The notes under the pieces are model-generated. The model did no database searches. It was not told the DNA's origin and worked only from the letters and a program-made list of their open reading frames with translations. Shown one piece after another: positions 57,372-64,000 of a DNA stretch of 64,000 nt; the stretch's first letter is position 1; each line of letters starts with the position of its first letter. Location of the stretch: positions 31,340 to 95,339 of the forward strand of contig NZ_QNVY02000007.1 of NCBI RefSeq assembly GCF_003314435.2. The letters run 5' to 3'. The stretch is from Flavobacterium petrolei. Its GTDB lineage: Bacteria > Bacteroidota > Bacteroidia > Flavobacteriales > Flavobacteriaceae. The position numbers and the translations under genes are program-made.

Positions 57372-58826
57372 ATGGGAAAGATAGGAGGATTTAAAGAATA
57401 TAATAGAACTGACGAAAGTAATATAGTTGTTGAAGAACGTGTTTCAAATTACAATGAATTCACAATTACAATACCTAAAGATAAAATCAAAGAACAAGGA
57501 TCCAGATGTATGGATTGTGGTATTCCTTTTTGTCACAGTGCTTGTCCATTAGGAAATTTGATACCAGATTTTAATGACATGGTGCATCAGGAAGAATGGG
57601 AAAGTGCCTTGAAAATACTACAATCAACCAATAATTTTCCAGAATTTACTGGTCGTTTATGCCCAGCTCCATGTGAAAAATCATGTGTGTTAGGAATTAT
57701 TAGCGAGCCTGTAGCTATCGAAAATATTGAAAAAAATATTATAGAAAGAGGTTTTGCTGAAGGTTGGATCAAACCACAAACACCAGAAGTCAGAACAGGG
57801 AAAACTGTAGCTGTAATAGGTTCTGGTCCTGCAGGTTTGGCTGCTGCACAACAATTAAATCGTGCTGGACATTCTGTTACTGTTTTTGAAAGAGACAATG
57901 CCATTGGTGGATTATTACGTTACGGAATTCCAAATTTCAAATTAGAAAAAGGAATTATAGACAGACGCGTTGCTGTTTTAGAAGCTGAAGGAATTACTTT
58001 TAAAACGAATGTAAATGTTGGCGTAAACTATAGTATTGAAGAATTGAACACTTTTGATTCTATAGTATTATGTGGTGGCGCAACAGAAAGACGAAGCTTA
58101 CCAACCAAAGGAATAGAAAGTAAGGGAGTTGTTCAAGCGATGACTTTCTTGACACAACAAACAAAATCACTATATGGTGAGGTAGTTGCTGATCAAATAA
58201 TGGCGACCGGTAAAGATGTGATTGTTATTGGTGGTGGAGATACTGGTTCTGATTGTGTGGGAACTTCAAACAGACACGGAGCTAAATCGGTTACTAATTT
58301 TGAGATTTTACCAAAACCACCAGTTGGAAGAAGTGAAACTACTCCTTGGCCATTTTGGCCATTGCAATTAAAAACTTCCTCTTCACATGAAGAAGGTTGT
58401 AATAGAAACTGGTTAATCAACACCAAAGAATTCATTTCTAATGAAAAAGGAGAACTCGTAGGTTTAAAAACTGTTGAAGTGGCTTGGAAAATGACACCTG
58501 GGCAAAAACCTGAATTGATAGAAAAAGAAGGTTCAGAAAAAATATGGCCTTGTGATTTAGCTTTATTAGCACTTGGATTTACAGGACCAGAGAAAACATT
58601 AAGTGATCAATTAGGATTAGAAATTGATATGAGAAGCAATTATAAAGCAACCAATTATCAAACGAATGTTCCTCATGTTTTTACTGCGGGCGACATGCGA
58701 AGAGGACAATCATTAATTGTTTGGGCAATATCTGAGGGTCGTGAAGCTGCCAGAGAAGTCGATAAATATTTAATGGGTTATACCAATTTACCAACTAAAG
58801 GAAATGGCGATTTACCCAACTTGTAG
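57372..58826 (+). CDS. gltD: glutamate synthase small subunit
   Basis: The 484-residue NAD(P)H-oxidising flavoprotein feeds electrons to GltB. N-terminal iron-sulfur cysteines are in CMDCGIPFCHSACPLGN and LCPAPCEKSCVLG. The FAD motif is VAVIGSGPAGLAAAQQLNRAG (near 146), the NAD(P)H motif VIVIGGGDTGSDCVGTSNRHG, and the C-terminal FAD block HVFTAGDMRRGQSLIVWA. It is coupled to gltB and followed by a strong terminator. Confidence 0.98.
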   Translation: MGKIGGFKEYNRTDESNIVVEERVSNYNEFTITIPKDKIKEQGSRCMDCGIPFCHSACPLGNLIPDFNDMVHQEEWESALKILQSTNNFPEFTGRLCPAPCEKSCVLGIISEPVAIENIEKNIIERGFAEGWIKPQTPEVRTGKTVAVIGSGPAGLAAAQQLNRAGHSVTVFERDNAIGGLLRYGIPNFKLEKGIIDRRVAVLEAEGITFKTNVNVGVNYSIEELNTFDSIVLCGGATERRSLPTKGIESKGVVQAMTFLTQQTKSLYGEVVADQIMATGKDVIVIGGGDTGSDCVGTSNRHGAKSVTNFEILPKPPVGRSETTPWPFWPLQLKTSSSHEEGCNRNWLINTKEFISNEKGELVGLKTVEVAWKMTPGQKPELIEKEGSEKIWPCDLALLALGFTGPEKTLSDQLGLEIDMRSNYKATNYQTNVPHVFTAGDMRRGQSLIVWAISEGREAAREVDKYLMGYTNLPTKGNGDLPNL

Positions 58827-58842
58827 TTCTTGATAGCATTAC

Positions 58843-58883
58843 ATAACCCTTGACAGAAAAATTTTGTCAAGGGTTATTTTTTT
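58843..58883 (+). terminator. intrinsic terminator after gltBD
   Basis: Perfect 13-bp stem ATAACCCTTGACA / TGTCAAGGGTTAT, nine-base loop, T-run. Confidence 0.94.
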
Positions 58884-58920
58884 TAAAAAATTTCAAATAA
58901 ATGTTTAATTTATAACTTTT

Positions 58921-58982
58921 TGTTAGAATTTGTTAGAATTCGTTCATTAACTTGTGGGACTAAATAAAGAGTAATAAATTTG
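58921..58982 (+). promoter_or_regulatory. lysA promoter with upstream tandem repeat
   Basis: TTG (58952-58954), 20-base spacer, TAAATTTG (58975-58982) fits the Bacteroidota consensus, 16 bases before lysA. Immediately upstream, TGTTAGAATT is repeated exactly in tandem (58921-58940), a possible operator. Confidence 0.6.
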
Positions 58983-58998
58983 CTCAAAATTAATAATC

Positions 58999-60219
58999 AT
59001 GCAATCAAAAGACTTAGTACAATTAGCAGAACAATTTGGCAGTCCATTATACGTTTATGATGCCGAAAAAATACAATCTCAATACAATAGATTAACTAAA
59101 GCTTTTTCAAAGGTAGAAAAGTTGCGCATCAATTATGCAATGAAGGCTTTGTCGAATGTTGCTATACTTCAGTTATTAAAAGAAATGGGATCAGGATTAG
59201 ATACTGTTTCCATTCAAGAAGTATTATTGGGACTTCATGCTGGCTACGACCCCGAAAAAATATTTTACACTCCAAATGGTGTTTCTCTTGAAGAAATTGA
59301 AGAAGTTTCAGCCATGGGAGTTCAAATCAATATCGATAATTTATCCATATTAGAGCAATTTGGTACAAAATACCCAAATGTTCCAGTATGCATCCGAATA
59401 AATCCGCACGTAATGGCTGGTGGAAATGCAAATATATCTGTTGGTCATATCGATAGTAAATTTGGTATTTCTGTTCACCAATTACCTCATTTGGTTCGCA
59501 TTGTTGAAAATACAAAAATGAACATTGTGGGTATTCATATGCACACAGGTTCTGACATTTTGGATATCGAAGTATTTTTGTATGCTGCTGAAATATTATT
59601 TGATGCCGCCAGAAACTTCAAAAACCTTGAATTCCTAGACTTCGGAAGTGGATTTAAAGTGCCTTATAAAAAAGACGATATTGAAACTGATATTGAAGAA
59701 TTAGGTAAAAAACTATCAAAAAGATTCAATGCTTTTTGTACCGAATACGGAAAAGAATTAACCTTAATATTTGAACCAGGGAAATTTTTAGTAAGTGAAG
59801 CAGGATTCTTTTTAGCTAAAGTAAATGTCGTTAAACAAACAACTTCAACAGTTTTTGCGGGAATAGACAGCGGTTTTAATCATTTGATTAGACCAATGTT
59901 TTATGGTTCACAACATCATATCGAAAATATATCTCATCCAAAAGGGAAAGAACGCTTTTACTCCGTAGTAGGATATATTTGCGAAACTGATACTTTTGCT
60001 AATAATAGAAAAATTGCAGAAATAAAAGAAGGTGATATTTTATCTTTTAGAAATGCAGGAGCTTATTGCTTCTCCATGGCTTCCAATTATAACTCGAGAT
60101 ACAAGCCCGCCGAAGTTTTATGGATGAATGGTGAAGGGCATTTAATCAGAGCACATGAAACCTTTGAAGATTTACTTAAAAATCAAATTCCGTTACCAGT
60201 TGCTGTAACAACAGAATAA
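58999..60219 (+). CDS. lysA: diaminopimelate decarboxylase
   Basis: The enzyme performs the last step of lysine synthesis, meso-diaminopimelate to lysine. The 406-residue fold-type III PLP enzyme has its Schiff-base Lys49 in NYAMKAL, PLP-phosphate residues in LDFGSGFKVPY and FEPGKFLVSEAG, and the second-subunit motif VVGYICETDTFANNR followed by GAYCFSMASNYNSR. Length and motifs are normal. It is a single-gene unit. Confidence 0.96.
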   Translation: MQSKDLVQLAEQFGSPLYVYDAEKIQSQYNRLTKAFSKVEKLRINYAMKALSNVAILQLLKEMGSGLDTVSIQEVLLGLHAGYDPEKIFYTPNGVSLEEIEEVSAMGVQINIDNLSILEQFGTKYPNVPVCIRINPHVMAGGNANISVGHIDSKFGISVHQLPHLVRIVENTKMNIVGIHMHTGSDILDIEVFLYAAEILFDAARNFKNLEFLDFGSGFKVPYKKDDIETDIEELGKKLSKRFNAFCTEYGKELTLIFEPGKFLVSEAGFFLAKVNVVKQTTSTVFAGIDSGFNHLIRPMFYGSQHHIENISHPKGKERFYSVVGYICETDTFANNRKIAEIKEGDILSFRNAGAYCFSMASNYNSRYKPAEVLWMNGEGHLIRAHETFEDLLKNQIPLPVAVTTE

Positions 60220-60224
60220 ACTAA

Positions 60225-60262
60225 ATAATCCCATTTGCGACCGTAAATGGGATTATTTTTTA
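60225..60262 (+). terminator. intrinsic terminator after lysA
   Basis: Stem AATAATCCCATTT / AAATGGGATTATT, eight-base loop, T-run. Confidence 0.93.
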
Positions 60263-60344
60263 AATACCAAAACCAATCTCTTCGTAAAATTATTTTATTC
60301 CAAAAAATAATCAATCCTTAACATATTCAGTAAAAGAGTTTCTT

Positions 60345-60352
60345 TACTTTTG
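60345..60352 (+). promoter_or_regulatory. -7 promoter box of the alkaline phosphatase gene
   Basis: TACTTTTG matches TAnnTTTG, 26 bases before the start codon. No Pho-box-like repeat was recognised. Confidence 0.55.
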
Positions 60353-60378
60353 AAATTCTTATAAAAAAACTCAAACGA

Positions 60379-61794
60379 ATGAATAGACGGAAATTTTTCA
60401 AGAACGGTTCTTTATTTGCTATTGGTGCTTCACTCTTAAATCCCTTTGAAGGTAATGCGAACGAGTTAGATTTTGACACTTTAAAAAAAAATAAAAAAGC
60501 AAAAAATATAATTGTAATCGTTAGTGACGGAATGAGCATTGGTACACTAAATATGGCTGACATCTATTTGAATAGAAAAACAGGTATAGGGAGTCATTGG
60601 ATCCAATTGTATAAAGATAACAAAGTAACACGAGCATTGATGGACATGGCATCAGCATCATCAATTGTTACAGATTCCGCTGCAGCAAGTTCTTCTTGGG
60701 GAGGTGGGTTTCGTGTCAAAAATGGCTCCCTAAATGTAGGCGTAAACGGAGAAGAATACATTCCAATATGGCAAAAATTCAAAAAATCAGGAAAAATGGC
60801 AGGATGTGTTACGACTGTTCCTATAACACATGCCACACCTGCGGGTTTTTGTATTGCTTCAAAAAGTAGAAACAGTCAGGAAAGTATTGCTGAAATGTAT
60901 CTTAACTTGAAGTTTGATATCATGATGGGTGGCGGAAATAACTATTTCTCCAGTGACGGCCGTAAAGACAAACGTGATATGTATCACGAATTTTCAAAAA
61001 ATGGATTTTCTGTTGTAAAAAATAAAAGTGAAATGTTGGCCTGCGATAACAGTAAACCAATACTTGGGGTTTTTTATAACGACGGCCTACCCTATTCCAA
61101 AGACAGAGAAAGCAGTAAAGAACTAACTGGAACTATTCCAACTCTAGCTGAAATGACGGAACGTGCCATTGTTAAAATGAAAGATCATCCTAATGGTTTT
61201 GTACTGCAAGTTGAAGCAGGAAAAGTAGACTGGGCAGCACATGGCAATGACATCGCTGGATTACTTTATGATCAAGTAGCTCATGATGAAGCCGTAAAAG
61301 TTGCTATTGATTTTGCTGAAAAAGATAAAAATACATTAGTCATTATCACAACAGATCATGGAAATGCAAATCCAGGAATTATCTATGGAAAAGATGCTAA
61401 TGAAAATTTTGATTCGATCCAAAATTACAGACAAACTAACGACTGGATTTTAAATGGAATTGGTCAAGAAACATCTGTATCACAAGTAATTGAAAGAATT
61501 GAATATGCCAACAAAACTATTTTAAAAGAAGATGAGGCAAAAGAAATTTTGAATTTTTATTCGAATATAAAATTAGAGGAAGGGCTCTATAATCCAAAAC
61601 ATTTACCTTTCAAAGTACTGGCTGACATTCAAAAGAAACACAATTCAGTAGGTTGGATCAGTATGGATCACTCTGCAGATTATAGTGAGTTAGCCATGTA
61701 CGGACCCGGAAGTGATTTACTAAAACCTTTCATAAAAAACACCGACTTGCATTATTTAATGCTAGAGGCTGCTGAAGTAGAAAATAAATTTTAG
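60379..61794 (+). CDS. alkaline phosphatase (PhoA superfamily), probably Tat-exported
   Basis: The 471-residue phosphomonoesterase starts with a twin-arginine-like signal (NRRKFFKNGSLFAIGASLL), suggesting folded export. Metal Asp50 lies in IVIVSDGMSIG, the catalytic Ser100 in SIVTDSAAASSS, and further metal ligands in VEAGKVDWAAHGND and ITTDHGNANPG; a late His in SMDHSADY completes the set. It releases phosphate from organic phosphates in the periplasm or outside. It faces the PafA-type phosphatase gene across a shared terminator. Confidence 0.93.
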   Translation: MNRRKFFKNGSLFAIGASLLNPFEGNANELDFDTLKKNKKAKNIIVIVSDGMSIGTLNMADIYLNRKTGIGSHWIQLYKDNKVTRALMDMASASSIVTDSAAASSSWGGGFRVKNGSLNVGVNGEEYIPIWQKFKKSGKMAGCVTTVPITHATPAGFCIASKSRNSQESIAEMYLNLKFDIMMGGGNNYFSSDGRKDKRDMYHEFSKNGFSVVKNKSEMLACDNSKPILGVFYNDGLPYSKDRESSKELTGTIPTLAEMTERAIVKMKDHPNGFVLQVEAGKVDWAAHGNDIAGLLYDQVAHDEAVKVAIDFAEKDKNTLVIITTDHGNANPGIIYGKDANENFDSIQNYRQTNDWILNGIGQETSVSQVIERIEYANKTILKEDEAKEILNFYSNIKLEEGLYNPKHLPFKVLADIQKKHNSVGWISMDHSADYSELAMYGPGSDLLKPFIKNTDLHYLMLEAAEVENKF

Positions 61795-61810
61795 AAACAA
61801 CCATAAAATT

Positions 61811-61850
61811 AAAAAACTCCAATCTTATTAAAAAGAGAGGAGTTTTTTTT
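61811..61850 (+). terminator. terminator between the two phosphatase genes
   Basis: Stem AAAAACTCC / GGAGTTTTT with an 18-base loop and T-run on the plus strand; the A-run on the left gives some function for the opposite strand. Confidence 0.8.
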
Positions 61851-61873
61851 CATCTAAAAAGATTTTAAATCCT

Positions 61874-63490
61874 TTATTTTTTCTCTAAAAGCGTTTCCAA
61901 AACTTCAGATTCAGTTCCATTGGGAAATGGAATTTTCAACATTTGAGAAAGCGTTGGTGCTATTTGAGTGATGTATTTTTTAGTGTGTAATTCTCCTTTT
62001 GGAACATGCCATCCATAAAAAAGTAACGGAACGTGTGTATCATAACTATTAGGTGAACCATGTGTAGTTCCTGTGGCTTGATATTCCATATAACCCGTTT
62101 TATCAAGTATTACAATGTCTCCATTTTGTTTAGGATCATAACCTTTAGAAATAAAACTTAAGAAATAATCGTCGCCAGAAGATGCTAAAATTTCCTCTTC
62201 GGTATACACTCTTTTAACGTGTTCTTGTGTCATTAAAAACTCTTTGAAACTTTGTTTAACTTTAGTTAATTCTAAACCTTTTTGTTTTATAATTTCTTTG
62301 TTGAAGAAAATATTAAAGTTAGAATAATCTAATATCAAATCTGAACCAAATGTTTCGTTTGAATGTTTTTTTAATGCCTCAACAATATCTTTGGAAGGAA
62401 TATTTTTAACATTGTATTTATTATCTTTTAAATAATTAGGATTTTCAGCTCCGGCGTGATCAGCAGTAAGAAAAAGCAAATAATTATCCTTTCCAACGGT
62501 CTTGTCCAAATAGTTTAAAAACTGAGCTATAGTTTGATCTAAACGCAAATAAGTATCCTGTAACTCCATAGAACGAGGTCCAAAAGTATGTCCTACATAA
62601 TCAGTGGAAGAAAAACTAACGGTAAGAAAATCAGTAATTTCATCTTTCCCTAAATCCTCTTTTTCTATTGCTTTCATGGCTAATTCAGCCAATATATCAT
62701 TCCCAAAAGGTGTAGTTCTTAAAACATCAGCTCCCTTTTCTTTATATATTTTTTTTAAATCATATGGGAAAACCGGAGCGTTAGCTTTATCTAATTTCCC
62801 TTCATACGGATTATCATCAGCAAGACTTTCATTATAAGTAGATATGGGCTTCAATAAATCCCAACCTTTATTAATATAATTCATGTATCTCTTTTCTTGA
62901 TTAAACTCCGTTACCCAATTAGGCAATGCTGAACCATAAAAAGTACTTGAAATGAAAGAACCAGTTTTACTAAACCAAAATGCCCAATTAGCAAAATGAC
63001 CCGCCGGTAAAATTGCACCACGATCTTTAATACTTAATCCGATTACTTTCCCTTTAAAGTTTGTTGCCATACGCAACTCATCAGTTATAGTCGTACTTAG
63101 CAAGTTTTTCGGAGACATTGCTCCTTCTTTTTCTGTACCGTCACCTACTGTTTTTACAGATGCGTCATCCGTACAGTACATAGCTTTTCCAATAGCTTTA
63201 TTGAACCAATCATTTCCTACTATTCCATGGGTTGATGGAGTCGTTCCTGTATAAATACTTGCATGACCAGGCGCCGTATAAGTAGGCACATAATTATAGT
63301 GCATATTGTGAAAAGTATATCCATTATTCATCAATCTTTTAAAGCCATTCTCAGACAAATCATCTGAAAAACGATATAAATATTCCATTTTCATTTGATC
63401 TACCACTATACCAACCACTAATTTGGGGCGTTGTTGCGCTTCTGAGTTTAAAGACATAACAAATGTCAAAAACAAAATAATTCTTTTCAT
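61874..63490 (-). CDS. pafA: PafA-type alkaline phosphatase
   Basis: The 538-residue secreted phosphomonoesterase has a signal peptide (first ~19 residues, ending SEAQ). Catalytic Thr72 lies in YTAPGHASIYTG, Asn93 in GIVGNDWFN, Lys155 and Arg157 in SIKDRGAILPAGH. The spacings Thr to Asn (21) and Thr to Arg (85) equal those of the characterised PafA of Elizabethkingia meningoseptica (Thr79, Asn100, Lys162, Arg164). Metal ligands appear in GIVVDQM, FSSTDYVGHTFGP and LTADHAG. PafA works even at high phosphate. This is the second phosphatase at the locus. Confidence 0.94.
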   Translation of the reverse strand: MKRIILFLTFVMSLNSEAQQRPKLVVGIVVDQMKMEYLYRFSDDLSENGFKRLMNNGYTFHNMHYNYVPTYTAPGHASIYTGTTPSTHGIVGNDWFNKAIGKAMYCTDDASVKTVGDGTEKEGAMSPKNLLSTTITDELRMATNFKGKVIGLSIKDRGAILPAGHFANWAFWFSKTGSFISSTFYGSALPNWVTEFNQEKRYMNYINKGWDLLKPISTYNESLADDNPYEGKLDKANAPVFPYDLKKIYKEKGADVLRTTPFGNDILAELAMKAIEKEDLGKDEITDFLTVSFSSTDYVGHTFGPRSMELQDTYLRLDQTIAQFLNYLDKTVGKDNYLLFLTADHAGAENPNYLKDNKYNVKNIPSKDIVEALKKHSNETFGSDLILDYSNFNIFFNKEIIKQKGLELTKVKQSFKEFLMTQEHVKRVYTEEEILASSGDDYFLSFISKGYDPKQNGDIVILDKTGYMEYQATGTTHGSPNSYDTHVPLLFYGWHVPKGELHTKKYITQIAPTLSQMLKIPFPNGTESEVLETLLEKK

Positions 63491-63511
63491 ATTATACTTT
63501 TATAATTAAAA

Positions 63512-63519
63512 CAAAAATA
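63512..63519 (-). promoter_or_regulatory. -7 promoter box of pafA
   Basis: Minus strand reads TATTTTTG (TAnnTTTG), 21 bases before the start codon. A TTTG lies 16 bases further upstream. The remaining 63520-63844 shows no gene. Confidence 0.55.
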
Positions 63520-63844
63520 CAACTTAAACTTTAATCAAACTCCGAACAAACACCTAAGGATAATAAATTAATCCATTCTTAACTTCATTAAAAATATTTA
63601 TGCAAAAATTAGTAAGCTATACATGGATAGTTTTATAGCTATTTAAAATCGGTTTTGTTTGAAAAATATTATAAAAGGAGAAATAATACCAGTATAAAAC
63701 TTGTAGAAATGAGAAAAAGAAGAATTATAATACTCAATAAACTAAAAATTATCCATAAACCTTTTACCATACACAAAAAATTCTAATAAGAAAAGAAAAG
63801 TGACTAGCCGAGGCAATGATTATCACTTCTTACCAACAAAAAAA

Positions 63845-63872
63845 AATCCTCATCAATTGAATGATGAGGATT
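63845..63872 (-). terminator. rRNA operon terminator
   Basis: Perfect 11-bp stem AATCCTCATCA / TGATGAGGATT, six-base loop. On the minus strand it follows the 5S gene by about ten bases and is followed by a T-run. Confidence 0.92.
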
Positions 63873-63880
63873 CTTCAAAG

Positions 63881-63988
63881 AAAGGCGACGACATACTCTC
63901 CCACATAACTGCAGTACCATCTGCGCAGGCGGGCTTAACTACTCTGTTCGGGATGGGAAGAGGTGAGCCCCGCCGCAATAACCACCTT
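63881..63988 (-). rRNA. rrf: 5S ribosomal RNA
   Basis: The minus strand contains the classic 5S core CTCACCTCTTCCCATCCCGA, then AACAGAGTAGTTAAGCCC and CAGATGGTACTGC, about 105-110 bases long. The ends AGGTGGT and GTCGTCGCCT pair to form helix I, fixing the approximate boundaries. A terminator follows. It is the 3' end of an rRNA operon; the 23S gene should lie just beyond the right edge. Confidence 0.96.
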
Positions 63989-64000
63989 AAGAGGTTATAA

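Noticed and set aside
63800..64000. Open frame running off the right edge on the plus strand
   Set aside because: It overlaps the 5S rRNA gene and its terminator on the other strand.

Overview
The window is chromosomal DNA from a member of the Bacteroidota, most likely a Flavobacterium. The evidence is AT-rich sequence with long AT-rich intergenic stretches, repeated TAnnTTTG promoter boxes (the Bacteroidota -7 element), SusC/SusD-type and other TonB-dependent receptors, DUF4249/DUF4302/DUF3276 proteins, a long-form NusB, a Cyp-FKBP fusion isomerase and a PafA-type phosphatase. Most genes are housekeeping; accessory content is modest and no prophage, insertion sequence, CRISPR array or tRNA gene was seen.

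Layout. 1-9.3 kb: a secreted coiled-coil protein, peptidase T with a YdeI-like protein, a Lys-rich protein, nusB-yajC, leucine dehydrogenase, an ABC exporter, a DUF3276 protein and a sulfurtransferase. 9.9-16.3 kb: an unknown membrane protein, csaA, a membrane-anchored glutamate-synthase-like FMN protein behind an attenuator-like leader, a Rnk/GreA-type protein, an alpha/beta hydrolase, a two-domain peptidyl-prolyl isomerase and a lipocalin. 16.5-20.4 kb: trmD, rplS with a probable autoregulatory leader, and monomeric isocitrate dehydrogenase. 20.5-26.6 kb: a TonB receptor/DUF4249 pair, thiamine pyrophosphokinase, a lipoprotein hydrolase and rlmF. 27.4-37 kb: a nutrient-uptake locus in the order ECF sigma, FecR anti-sigma, SusC with STN domain, SusD, zinc metallohydrolase lipoprotein, DUF4302 lipoprotein. 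37-38.3 kb: a gene-poor stretch with small membrane ORFs and perfect palindromes. 38.3-49.5 kb: an orphan TonB receptor, uvrB, a beta-barrel-like protein, a TerB-like protein, an esterase, dipeptide epimerase plus an AOS-type PLP enzyme, a DUF1456 protein and a Rossmann-fold protein. 49.5-64 kb: selO, sucC, gltB-gltD, lysA, two different alkaline phosphatases facing each other, and the 5S end of an rRNA operon entering from the right edge.

How genes work together. icd, sucC, gltBD, leucine dehydrogenase and lysA sit at the 2-oxoglutarate/glutamate/lysine junction, although each is a separate transcription unit. The sigma/FecR/SusCD set looks like a self-contained cell-surface signalling and import system whose two extra lipoproteins suggest processing of a peptide- or ester-containing substrate; the substrate is unknown. 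PhoA-type and PafA-type phosphatases together would release phosphate from organic phosphate. Nearly every transcription unit ends in a clear hairpin plus T-run.

The least explained items are the leader (small ORF plus terminator) before the FMN protein, two copies of a structured TAGCCC...TAGCTCC intergenic element, a perfect 32-bp inverted repeat before rplS, a perfect 24-bp inverted repeat at 37.9 kb, and an 822-base gene-free stretch before the sigma factor.
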